Part shown: piece by piece, positions 16,568-24,692 of the stretch
Layout: each line of letters opens with the position of its first letter
How positions within the stretch are numbered: the first letter of the stretch is position 1
Origin: Oscillospiraceae bacterium
Lineage (GTDB): Bacteria > Bacillota_A > Clostridia > Oscillospirales > Ruminococcaceae
Assembly: GCA_017523995.1 (NCBI GenBank)
Contig: JAFWUX010000123.1
Coordinates: 1-64,000, forward strand
Length of the DNA stretch: 64,000 bases
Reading direction: 5' to 3'
Notes under the pieces: model-generated
Databases searched by the model: none
Told to the model about the DNA's origin: nothing
What the model saw: only the letters and a program-made list of their open reading frames with translations
Translations under genes and position numbers: made by a program

Positions 16568-18808
16568 ATGGCACTACGGAAAATCACGGCATTTCTCAGT
16601 GCTGCGGCAATGCTGCTGACGGGCGCAGTCCCGGCAGTGACGGCATCCGCAGAGAGCGGCAGGACATTCACGGTCGGCTTTGACGCGGAATTTCCGCCCT
16701 ATGGCTATCAGGACGATTCCGGCGAGTATGTCGGCTTCGATCTCTCGCTTGCGGAGGAGGTCTGCAAGCGGCAGGGCTGGGAGCTGAAAAAAGTCCCGAT
16801 TGAATGGAACTCCAAGGATATGGAGCTCAAGACCGGCGCAATCGACTGCATCTGGAACGGCTTTACCATCAACGGCAGAGAGAATGACTATACATGGTCG
16901 GAGCCCTATGTCGATAATTCGCAGGTCGCGATCGTCCGCACGGAATCGGAGATCAATCAGCTCAGCGATATGAAGGGGAAGATTGTCGCTGTGCAGACCG
17001 ACAGCTCCGCGCTTGCCGCATTCACCGGCGAGGACGCGGAGGAATCCAATATCGAGCTTGCAAAGAGCTTCAAAGAGCTGCAGCAGGTCGGCGATTACAA
17101 CAGCGCGTTCATGAATCTCGAGAGCGGCGCGGTCGATGTCATCTGCATGGATATCGGCGTTGCGAACTATGAGATTGCGGCGCGCGGCGGCGAATTCCGC
17201 ATGCTCGAGGAGCAGATTTCCTCGGAGGAATACGGCGTCGGATTCCTCAAGGGCAACACCGAACTGCGCGATGAGGTGCAGGACACGCTCTATGATATGG
17301 TGCGCGACGGCACATTTGCAAAAATCGCCGCCGACTGGGAGCTGACCGACTGCGTCTGTCTCACCGCGCCGGATGCTGACACGGAGACGGTCGGGGAGAG
17401 CAGAACATTCACCGTCGGCTTTGACGCGGAGTTCCCGCCCTACGGCTATCAGGATGAATCCGGCGAATATGTCGGCTTCGATCTCTCGCTCGCAGAGGAG
17501 GTCTGCAAGCGCCGCGGCTGGACGCTCGTCAAGCAGCCGATCGACTGGAACTCCAAGGATATGGAGCTCAAAACCGGCGCAATCGACTGCATCTGGAACG
17601 GCTTTACGATCAACGGCAGAGAGAACGATTATACATGGTCGGTTCCCTATGTCGATAATTCGCAGGTTGTGGTTGTCCGCAGCGATTCGGATATCAAGGC
17701 GCTGAACGATCTTTCCGGCAGAACCGTTGCCGTGCAGGCGGACAGCTCCGCGCTTGCCGCATTCACCGGCGAGGATGCCGAAGAAGCAAATATCGAGCTT
17801 GCAAAGAGCTTTAAGGAGCTCCAGCAGGTCGGCGATTACAACAGTGCATTCCTGAACCTCGAAAGCGGCGCCGTCGATGCGATCTGCATGGATATCGGCG
17901 TGGCGAATTATGAGATTGCTGCCCGCGGCGGCAAGTTCACGATGCTCGATGAGCATGTCTCCTCTGAGGCATACGGCATCGGATTCCTCAAGGGCAATAC
18001 AGAGCTGCGCGATCAGGTGCAGGAAACGCTCCTGACCATGCTCGATGACGGCACATTCGCGAAGATCGCAGCAGAATGGGAGCTCTCCGACAGCGTTTGC
18101 CTGACACGCGATACCGAGACAAAAACCGAGACCGCCGTGCAGGAGACACCGTTCGGCGAAAAGCTCGCGGGCATCTGCAAGCAGCTTTTGAAGGGCGTCG
18201 GTGCATCGCTGGCAATCTTCTTCCTGACGCTGCTCTTTGCGCTGCCGCTCGGTCTGCTGATCGCCTTCGGCAAGATGAGCAAATTCAAGCCGCTCAGCTG
18301 GCTCGTCACCGTCTATATCTCGATTGTCCGCGGCACGCCGCTGATGCTGCAGCTTCTGGTTGTGTTCTTCGGCCCGTATTATCTGTTCGGCGTTTCGACC
18401 ACGGCATCGTACCGCTTCTATGCGGTCATCATCGGATTTACGCTCAACTATGCCGCGTACTTCGCCGAGATCTACCGCTCGGGCATTCAGGCGGTTCCGA
18501 AGGGACAGCACGAGGCATGCGAGATTCTCGGCTATTCCAGATCGCAGAAGTTCTTTAAGATCGTGTTCCCGCAGATGGTCAAGAATATCATCCCCTCGAT
18601 CACGAACGAAGTCATTACGCTCGTCAAGGATACCTCGCTTGCTTTCGCGATCTCCTATACGGAGATGTTCACGCTGGCAAAGCAGGTCGCGGCGGCACAG
18701 GCAACCATTATGCCGCTGTTTATCGCAGGCGTGTTCTATTATGTGTTCAATGCGGTTGTCGCGTTTGTCATGGACCGCATTGAGAAGAAGCTCAACTATT
18801 TCAGATAA
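16568..18808 (+). CDS. Polar amino-acid ABC importer: two fused binding domains plus permease
   Basis: 746 residues. A signal peptide (about 1-28) is followed by two type-3 solute-binding domains (about 31-262 and 278-505), then a HisM/GlnP-type permease domain (about 535-746) with the EEA-like loop around GQHEACEILG. The fusion of two binding domains to a permease matches the GlnP architecture of lactic acid bacteria; substrate is probably glutamine, glutamate or a related polar amino acid. The two binding domains are strikingly alike, with TFTVGFDAEFPPYGYQD and SKDMELKTGAIDCIWNGF in both, indicating a recent internal duplication. The ATPase gene follows after 15 nt. Confidence 0.93.
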   Translation: MALRKITAFLSAAAMLLTGAVPAVTASAESGRTFTVGFDAEFPPYGYQDDSGEYVGFDLSLAEEVCKRQGWELKKVPIEWNSKDMELKTGAIDCIWNGFTINGRENDYTWSEPYVDNSQVAIVRTESEINQLSDMKGKIVAVQTDSSALAAFTGEDAEESNIELAKSFKELQQVGDYNSAFMNLESGAVDVICMDIGVANYEIAARGGEFRMLEEQISSEEYGVGFLKGNTELRDEVQDTLYDMVRDGTFAKIAADWELTDCVCLTAPDADTETVGESRTFTVGFDAEFPPYGYQDESGEYVGFDLSLAEEVCKRRGWTLVKQPIDWNSKDMELKTGAIDCIWNGFTINGRENDYTWSVPYVDNSQVVVVRSDSDIKALNDLSGRTVAVQADSSALAAFTGEDAEEANIELAKSFKELQQVGDYNSAFLNLESGAVDAICMDIGVANYEIAARGGKFTMLDEHVSSEAYGIGFLKGNTELRDQVQETLLTMLDDGTFAKIAAEWELSDSVCLTRDTETKTETAVQETPFGEKLAGICKQLLKGVGASLAIFFLTLLFALPLGLLIAFGKMSKFKPLSWLVTVYISIVRGTPLMLQLLVVFFGPYYLFGVSTTASYRFYAVIIGFTLNYAAYFAEIYRSGIQAVPKGQHEACEILGYSRSQKFFKIVFPQMVKNIIPSITNEVITLVKDTSLAFAISYTEMFTLAKQVAAAQATIMPLFIAGVFYYVFNAVVAFVMDRIEKKLNYFR

Positions 18809-18823
18809 GTGAGGTGACAGCAA

Positions 18824-19585
18824 ATGAATAATCTGCTTGAAGTCAAGAATATCAAAAAGAGCTTTGACGATCTCGAGGTGCTGAAGGATATCAGCATGAC
18901 CGTCGGCGAGGGCGAGGTTGTCTCGATTCTCGGACCCTCCGGCTCGGGTAAATCGACGTTTCTGCACTGCATCTCCATGCTCGAAACGATCGACGGCGGC
19001 ACCATGACCTACTGCGGAAAGGACGCGGTCAAAACTGTGGACGGCAAGCCGCAGTATGTCGGGAAATCCGACCTGCAGGAGATCAAGCACACGTTCGGGC
19101 TGGTCTTCCAGAATTTCAATCTGTTCCCGCATTATTCGGTGCTCAAAAATATCACGGATGCGCCGATCCATGTCCTCAAGCGTGATAAGGCGGAGGTCAT
19201 GAAAGAGGCGCAGGTGCTCCTGAAAAAGATGGGGCTTTCGGATAAGGGTGATTATTATCCCTATCAGCTTTCCGGCGGACAGCAGCAGCGTGTCGCGATT
19301 GCGCGGGCGCTTGCGATGAAGCCGAAAATGCTGTTCTTCGATGAGCCGACCTCCGCGCTCGATCCGGAGCTGACTGCTGAAATTCTCAAGGTGCTCAAGG
19401 AGCTCGCGGCAGAGAAAATGACCATGCTGATCGTCACCCACGAGATTGATTTTGCGCGCAGTGTGTCGAATCATGTGGTGTTCATGGACGGCGGCGTGAT
19501 CGTTGAGCAGGGCGACCCGAAGGACGTCATCGACAATCCCTCCAATGACCGCACCCGCGCCTTCCTCAAGAAACTCGAGCAGTGA
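18824..19585 (+). CDS. Amino-acid ABC transporter ATP-binding protein (GlnQ-like)
   Basis: 253 residues. Walker [10 protein letters not shown] (about 41-49), Q-loop in [14 protein letters not shown], signature [15 protein letters not shown], Walker [13 protein letters not shown] and switch His in VTHEI are all present. The PAAT-family signature with HYSVLKN fits a polar amino-acid importer ATPase. It powers the permease encoded 15 nt upstream. GAGGTGACAGC precedes the ATG. A family A repeat starts 3 nt after the stop. Confidence 0.95.
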   Translation: MNNLLEVKNIKKSFDDLEVLKDISMTVGEGEVVSILGPSGSGKSTFLHCISMLETIDGGTMTYCGKDAVKTVDGKPQYVGKSDLQEIKHTFGLVFQNFNLFPHYSVLKNITDAPIHVLKRDKAEVMKEAQVLLKKMGLSDKGDYYPYQLSGGQQQRVAIARALAMKPKMLFFDEPTSALDPELTAEILKVLKELAAEKMTMLIVTHEIDFARSVSNHVVFMDGGVIVEQGDPKDVIDNPSNDRTRAFLKKLEQ

Positions 19586-19587
19586 AG

Positions 19588-19668
19588 GCGGTATCGCTCC
19601 GCGATGATTGATATTGGGCTCCGCCCAAACCCGCCAAAGGGCTATTAGCCCTTTGGAATCCCATTTTA
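19588..19668 (+). repeat. Family A element, copy A3
   Basis: GGTATCGCTCCGCGATGATTG, then TTGGGCTCCGCCCAA, then AAAGGGCTATTAGCCCTTT. It is in sense orientation immediately after the GlnQ-like stop. The third stem differs from A1 by paired changes (GGGATA/TATCCC to GGGCTA/TAGCCC). Confidence 0.9.
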
Positions 19669-19685
19669 TAGATAATAATATGAGC

Positions 19686-19727
19686 AAGCCGCCAAATCAA
19701 CGCAATTACGCAGATTTGGCGGCTTTT
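19686..19727. terminator. Bidirectional terminator between convergent genes
   Basis: AAGCCGCCAAATC pairs with GATTTGGCGGCTT and is followed by TTTT on the plus strand. The same stem recurs at 29964-30008 and 38655-38696. Confidence 0.85.
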
Positions 19728-19744
19728 CCATATCATGATACAAA

Positions 19745-19839
19745 CATGGGGTCTGGGGTCAATGACCCCAGCGGGAGTTTGAGGCACAGTTTGCGCAGCA
19801 ACACTGTAAGTCCTACATTATAAATCCATCGGAGATACC
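19745..19839 (-). repeat. Family A element, inverted copy A3'
   Basis: Read on the minus strand: GGTATCTCCGATGGATT module right after the stop of the 696-aa gene, a longer diverged middle, then CTGGGGTCATTGACCCCAG and ACCCCATG. With A3 and the terminator it makes a composite inverted structure of about 250 bp. Confidence 0.8.
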
Positions 19840-19844
19840 TTATC

Positions 19845-21935
19845 TCACTGCTGCGGGTAGTCCTCGGGGAGAATGGTGTAATCGAAGTTGAGGAATTCGC
19901 CGTAGCCCATTTCAATTTCCTCTGTGAAGTCCGGATAGAACTCGATTTTGGAAATCTTCCAGTCGAATTTGACGCCCTGCTGCGGCATGTACTCAATATA
20001 GAGTAGACCGTCTGTGAGGAGAAGTTCCTGCATGAAGCTCTTGTGATCAGCGCGCTCCTCCACTTTGCTTGTGAGCGGTTCCAGTTCTTTGATCTTCGCG
20101 ATCGAATCGCCGACCTGAACAGATGCGTAATCGCTGTAGGAATGCGTTTTGGAAATCCACATGCTGTGCGTGATGTTATCATCGCAGAAATAGGTGTAGA
20201 ACAGTCCGCCGTTTTCAACCGGCTGCACGGTATACGAACGGTGTTCATCCATCTGGCGCGTGACCTGCGGTGTCAGCTTGCTTTTGAATGTCTCCTGCGT
20301 TGCGGTGTCCGGCACTGCGGAATTGTCCTTCCAGTGGAACATCATGAATGCGTCATCCTGCGGCAGCAGAACGGGGCTTTCTGTGACGGCTGTGGTTGTG
20401 GCGGTTGTCTCTGCAGCGGTTTCCTGCGTGACAGTTGTTGCGTCAGCGATCTGCTCCGCAAAAACATCTTCATTGACGCATGTCATACCTGTGAGGTCAA
20501 TCTGTTTGACAGGTGCCGCATCGTCCTCAAACTGCATATTTTCCGCGATGACAAAATCCGTGAGATTTCCGTTTTCATCATAGCCGAAATAGCGCATCAG
20601 GATGCCGGTTTCCTCATCGACATAGAATACGAAATCCTGCACATGGAGGTTTTTGCCGTAGCTGCCGGTCAGTTTTCCGGTGATCTCCGCGCAGACTCTG
20701 CCGTTGATCTGATCCTTGCCGGTGATCTCCCAGTTTTTGAAATTGTTGAGGTATCCGAGAATGCGCTCCTCGGAGTGCAGTGAATTTTTAGCAAGGTCGA
20801 ATGCCGGTTCACCGCGGAACTGCCACTTGTCAATCTCCTCAATATTGGTCTCATGATCAGAAGTTTGTTCGACCGGTCCGGGAATATCAATGCGGTGATT
20901 ATTATAATGACTGATCTCATAGGAACTGCTGTCCAGAATATCATAGCATATATCATCCTGAACAGCATAGGTCATGCTGCGATTAAATTGCAGTTTCCCG
21001 AGATTCAGTTCGCGCAGGGTTTCCATATCGGAACCTGCGTAAAGCTTGGTATCCTCATAGAATGTGCCGCGATTGAGGTTTGTCTGGAAATCCGAAACCA
21101 GCAGTTCACAGCGCGGCTCTGTACCTTCAAAATAGTAATTCGACACATAGACCGTACCGGAGACGCGGCTGAAATAGTCGAAGCTGTTGCACATCTTATA
21201 GAAGATGCCGTCCTGCGTGGACATGTCGCATTCCTTCGGGTTGATGACAAAATTTTTCCAGATTTCCGGTGTGCCGATTGTATCCTCTCTGCACCATGTC
21301 AGGCGATTGACCAGATCATCGCCGTCATGCTGTGCGGCGCGGCGGATTGCCTCAACCGCCTCCTGCGGAAACTGATAAATCGCGCCGTGATCTGCGTAAC
21401 CGTCCGCCGAGACACGCACAAGATCATTTGCGAACACGGTCAGAACAAGCCGCTCGGGCTCGTTTTCATCGTAGGCATAGAGGGTAATGCGCTCGCCGTC
21501 TGGGATTTCGGTACTGTCATCCGCTCGGACGCATTCCTTATCCATGAGCGCAGTTGAAATGGCGGTCTGTTCCTCTTCGGTCGGCGTATAGGCGCAGGGC
21601 GCGTATGCAGGTGTCATAATGCGCATGAATGCAGTCCGAAGATGATCGTCAAATTCAATGCTTGATCCATAGAGGTTATCAGAGGAAGCGGTGCTGCTGT
21701 CGGTGATTTCCTCGATTTCCGCCATAGACTCATTTGCGGTCAGCGGGGACTGATGCAGCTTCGGCAGGAAAATGACCGCCGCAAGACCTGCGCAGCAGAC
21801 CGCCGCGCCGCTGACGAGTGCCGGCATCCATGATCTGCGCTTTGTATGTTCGGCGCTCGCTGCACGGGCATCCGCCTTCTGCTGGTAGCGCGGGGAGATA
21901 TCGCGCATCATTGCTTTGAGTTGCTTATTTGTCAT
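19845..21935 (-). CDS. Membrane-anchored putative anti-sigma protein with large extracytoplasmic domains
   Basis: 696 residues. The first 45 are charged and cytoplasmic, a single transmembrane helix follows (about 37-58, MPALVSGAAVCCAGLAAVIF), and over 600 residues lie outside. There is a Thr-rich linker (about 490-510, TTQETAAETTATTTAVTE) between two extracytoplasmic parts; the region LKLHVQDFVFYVDEETGILMRYFGYD-like resembles LolA-type folds. Its start overlaps the stop of the ECF sigma gene by 4 nt (ATGA), which is the usual sigma/anti-sigma layout. No zinc-finger anti-sigma motif is visible, so the role is inferred from context and topology. Confidence 0.75.
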   Translation of the reverse strand: MTNKQLKAMMRDISPRYQQKADARAASAEHTKRRSWMPALVSGAAVCCAGLAAVIFLPKLHQSPLTANESMAEIEEITDSSTASSDNLYGSSIEFDDHLRTAFMRIMTPAYAPCAYTPTEEEQTAISTALMDKECVRADDSTEIPDGERITLYAYDENEPERLVLTVFANDLVRVSADGYADHGAIYQFPQEAVEAIRRAAQHDGDDLVNRLTWCREDTIGTPEIWKNFVINPKECDMSTQDGIFYKMCNSFDYFSRVSGTVYVSNYYFEGTEPRCELLVSDFQTNLNRGTFYEDTKLYAGSDMETLRELNLGKLQFNRSMTYAVQDDICYDILDSSSYEISHYNNHRIDIPGPVEQTSDHETNIEEIDKWQFRGEPAFDLAKNSLHSEERILGYLNNFKNWEITGKDQINGRVCAEITGKLTGSYGKNLHVQDFVFYVDEETGILMRYFGYDENGNLTDFVIAENMQFEDDAAPVKQIDLTGMTCVNEDVFAEQIADATTVTQETAAETTATTTAVTESPVLLPQDDAFMMFHWKDNSAVPDTATQETFKSKLTPQVTRQMDEHRSYTVQPVENGGLFYTYFCDDNITHSMWISKTHSYSDYASVQVGDSIAKIKELEPLTSKVEERADHKSFMQELLLTDGLLYIEYMPQQGVKFDWKISKIEFYPDFTEEIEMGYGEFLNFDYTILPEDYPQQ

Positions 21936-22489
21936 AAGAGTCCCTCCTTTTTGAGGTAGGCTTTGAGTTTCCGGCGGGTCTGCATCAGTGATTTGCGGAC
22001 ATGTGCGCCGGAGATTCCGAATTTTTCAGCGATCTTGCGCGGCTGACTTTCATTGTGCCAGCGCTCGGTGAAGATCGTCTGTGCATCGTCTGAGAGTGTA
22101 TCCAGAAAGCGCTCGACGGCTTCGGTGAGTAATCTGTGCCCGATCGTATCCTCGACCGTTTCGCCTGCACGGAGCGTGTCGCCGACATCCTCGAGGGAGG
22201 CTGTTGTCTCACCGCCGCCGCGCTTCTGCGCCTGCTGTCTGCGGATGCGGTCGAGCGCCGTGTGCTGCGTCAGGGTGATGATGAACGCCTCGAGATTCTG
22301 TGGCTTTGCCGGAGGAATCTGCTGCCAGAGCTTCATCAGCACATCGCTGACGCACTCCTCCGCGTCCTCATGGGAATGTAAATACCGGTTTGCCGTTCTC
22401 AGACAAGCCGCGCTGTACCGTTCAGATACAGCCTGCACCGCACGTTCATCACGCGCCTGAAACAGGTCAATGATCTGATCGTCTGTCAT
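21932..22489 (-). CDS. ECF RNA polymerase sigma factor (locus 1)
   Basis: 185 residues. Region 2 includes RYLHSHEDAEECVSDVLMKLW (only the DAEECVSDV core is diagnostic), and region 4 ends with KIAEKFGISGAHVRKSLMQTRRKL as a helix-turn-helix. It directs RNA polymerase to a stress-type regulon. Its C-terminal KKEGLL doubles as the ribosome site (AAGGAGGG) for the overlapping downstream gene. Two tandem ECF-type promoters precede it, suggesting autoregulation. Confidence 0.92.
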   Translation of the reverse strand: MTDDQIIDLFQARDERAVQAVSERYSAACLRTANRYLHSHEDAEECVSDVLMKLWQQIPPAKPQNLEAFIITLTQHTALDRIRRQQAQKRGGGETTASLEDVGDTLRAGETVEDTIGHRLLTEAVERFLDTLSDDAQTIFTERWHNESQPRKIAEKFGISGAHVRKSLMQTRRKLKAYLKKEGLL

Positions 22490-22515
22490 GTTTTTACCGC
22501 CTTTCGTAGGGGGAT

Positions 22516-22660
22516 CCCTCTGTCTGTGCAGACGCAGGAAACATCATTTTGTTCCGTTCGTGCTGCAATTTTGCTTTTCTAAATCCGGTTCAGAATCGCG
22601 GACACAGGTTTTTGCCTGCCCCCTCTGTCTATGCAGACGCAGGAAAAATATTTTTGTTCC
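22516..22660 (-). promoter_or_regulatory. Two tandem ECF-type promoters in 40-bp direct repeats
   Basis: Copies at 22516-22555 and 22621-22660 match at 36 of 40 positions. On the minus strand each has GGAAC, a 16-nt spacer, and CGTCT (22555-22530 and 22660-22635). GGAAC-N16-CGTC is a widespread ECF promoter form. Both point at the sigma gene at 22489, so they are probably its own targets. Confidence 0.75.
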
Positions 22661-22696
22661 AGTATATTATAATCTTTTTCTGAAAATATTTCAATA

Positions 22697-22770
22697 GCCG
22701 GCAGAACCGGCAGTCATTTGTCTACAGCTGCCGGAGAACCATGCTCCGTTTCGGCAAAATGGGTTGAGAA
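22697..22770. repeat. Family C repeat, copy C2
   Basis: Starts with a GCCGGCAGAACCGGC palindrome and shares a 23-nt identical core (TCTACAGCTGCCGGAGAACC) with C1 at 16.3 kb. The rest of the gap to 22.87 kb shows nothing I can name. Confidence 0.75.
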
Positions 22771-22878
22771 TACGCAATACCCGGTATTTATGAGAATTGG
22801 AACAAAAAAGAGCCTTTGCTCAATAGCAGATTGGTTTTTCGGCAGCTATAGAAAGATGGCGCCGCGCACTGCGCGGGC

Positions 22879-22907
22879 TTGACTTTATTGCACATATACT
22901 GTATAAT
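22879..22907 (+). promoter_or_regulatory. Sigma-A promoter for the ABC exporter pair
   Basis: TTGACT at 22879-22884 and TATAAT at 22902-22907, 17-bp spacer, 45 nt before the start codon. Confidence 0.88.
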
Positions 22908-22952
22908 AGTATGGGTTTTTATGAGAAATTGCAAACGGAGATGATCTGACAA

Positions 22953-24692
22953 ATGAAAAAGCTGCTGCGGTATCTCGCAGACTACAAAAAAGAATGCATC
23001 TTAGGCCCGCTGTTCAAAATGCTCGAGGCGACCTTTGAACTGTTCGTCCCGCTCGTCGTCAAATCCATGATCGACAAGGGCATTGCGAACGGCGACACGG
23101 GCTATATCATCCGCATGTGCCTGCTCATGGCGCTGCTCGCCGCAATCGGTCTGACAAACACCATCTTTGCGCAGTATTTTGCCGCAAAGGCGGCGACCGG
23201 CTTTTCCGCAAAGCTGCGGCACGCACTCATGGCGCATATCCAGCGCATGACCTATACTGATCTTGATACGCTCGGCACCTCGTCGCTGATTACGCGCATG
23301 ACAAGCGATATCAACCAGCTACAGACCGGCGTCAATCTGACCATCCGGCTGCTGCTGCGGTCGCCGTTTATTGTGTTCGGCGCGATGATCATGGCATTCA
23401 CCGTTGATGTCAAGGCGGCGCTGGTGTTTGTGGTCGCGATTCCGCTGCTTTCGGTTGTGGTGTTCGGCATCATGCTGCTGACAATCCCGATGTATAAAAA
23501 GGTGCAGGAGCAGCTCGATACCGTCACCGAGACAACGCGCGAAAACCTGACCGGCGTCCGCGTGATCCGCGCATTCCGGAATGAGGGCGCCGAGACGGTC
23601 GAATTCCGCGAGGAAAACCGGATGCTTGTCGCGATGCAGAAATCCGTCGGCAAGCTCTCCGCGCTGATGAATCCGCTGACCTATGTCATTGTCAATCTCG
23701 CGGTGGTCGCGCTGATTTATGTCGGGGCGCTGCGCGTCGATGCGGGCATGCTGACGCAGGGCGCGGTCATTGCGCTCTATAATTACATGTCGCAGATTCT
23801 CGTTGAACTGATTAAATTTGCAAACTTTATCATCAGCGTGACAAAGGCGGTCGCGTGCGGCAACCGGATTGAGGCGGTGCTGGAATCCGGCACGCTGATC
23901 CCTGCGGATGATTCCGAGCCGCAGATTCCCGATGCAGACCGCGGCAGAATCACCTTTGATCATGTAACCTTTACCTATGAAAATGCAGCAGAACCGTCGC
24001 TTTCCGATATCAGTTTTACGGCGGAGCGCGGTGATGTCATCGGCATTATCGGCGGCACGGGCTCGGGCAAATCGACGCTTGTCAACCTGATCCCGCGCTT
24101 TTATGAGCCGACCGAAGGCAGCATCACAATTGACGGCATCCCGAGCGGCGATTTTCCGCATCATGCGCTGCGCAGACGCATCGGCACGGTGCCGCAGAAG
24201 GCGGTGCTGTTCCACGGAACAATCCGGCAGAATCTGCAGTGGGGCAATCAGAATGCCACGGACGAAGAACTGGAATCCGCGCTTAAAGCCGCGCAGGCGC
24301 TCGATGTTGTCCGCTCGAAAACGGACGGGTTCGACGAGATGATCACCGAGGGCGGACACAACTTTTCCGGCGGACAGCGGCAGCGCCTGACCATTGCGCG
24401 CGCACTCGTCCGCAGACCGGAATTCCTGATTCTCGATGACAGCGCCTCGGCGCTCGATTACGCAACCGATGCGGCACTGCGGCAGTCCCTCAAAGAGCTG
24501 CCCGACCGCCCGACGGTGTTCATCGTCTCGCAGCGCACCGCGTCCATTCAGCATGCGGACAGAATTCTCGTGCTTGAGGACGGTCAGCTTGCGGGCATCG
24601 GGACGCATGCGGAGCTGCTGGAATCCTGCGCGGTTTATCAGGAGATTTATGCGTCGCAGTTCCCGAAAGAGGAGGTGGCGCACAATGGCTAA
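22953..24692 (+). CDS. Heterodimeric ABC exporter, subunit with degenerate ATPase site
   Basis: 579 residues: six membrane helices (about 15-310), then a nucleotide-binding domain with GGTGSGKST, NFSGGQRQR and Walker B FLILDDSASALD. The usual catalytic Glu after the Walker B Asp is Asp here, the hallmark of the non-hydrolysing site in heterodimeric exporters such as TM287/288 and BmrCD. Lipid or drug export is typical for the family; the substrate is unknown. It overlaps the partner gene by 8 nt. Confidence 0.93.
   Translation: MKKLLRYLADYKKECILGPLFKMLEATFELFVPLVVKSMIDKGIANGDTGYIIRMCLLMALLAAIGLTNTIFAQYFAAKAATGFSAKLRHALMAHIQRMTYTDLDTLGTSSLITRMTSDINQLQTGVNLTIRLLLRSPFIVFGAMIMAFTVDVKAALVFVVAIPLLSVVVFGIMLLTIPMYKKVQEQLDTVTETTRENLTGVRVIRAFRNEGAETVEFREENRMLVAMQKSVGKLSALMNPLTYVIVNLAVVALIYVGALRVDAGMLTQGAVIALYNYMSQILVELIKFANFIISVTKAVACGNRIEAVLESGTLIPADDSEPQIPDADRGRITFDHVTFTYENAAEPSLSDISFTAERGDVIGIIGGTGSGKSTLVNLIPRFYEPTEGSITIDGIPSGDFPHHALRRRIGTVPQKAVLFHGTIRQNLQWGNQNATDEELESALKAAQALDVVRSKTDGFDEMITEGGHNFSGGQRQRLTIARALVRRPEFLILDDSASALDYATDAALRQSLKELPDRPTVFIVSQRTASIQHADRILVLEDGQLAGIGTHAELLESCAVYQEIYASQFPKEEVAHNG

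Noticed and set aside
16574..19687. 1037-residue open frame on the minus strand
   Set aside because: It is antisense to the clearly functional GlnP/GlnQ-like genes, has no plausible start region or domain, and is a by-product of the GC-rich codon pattern of the plus strand.
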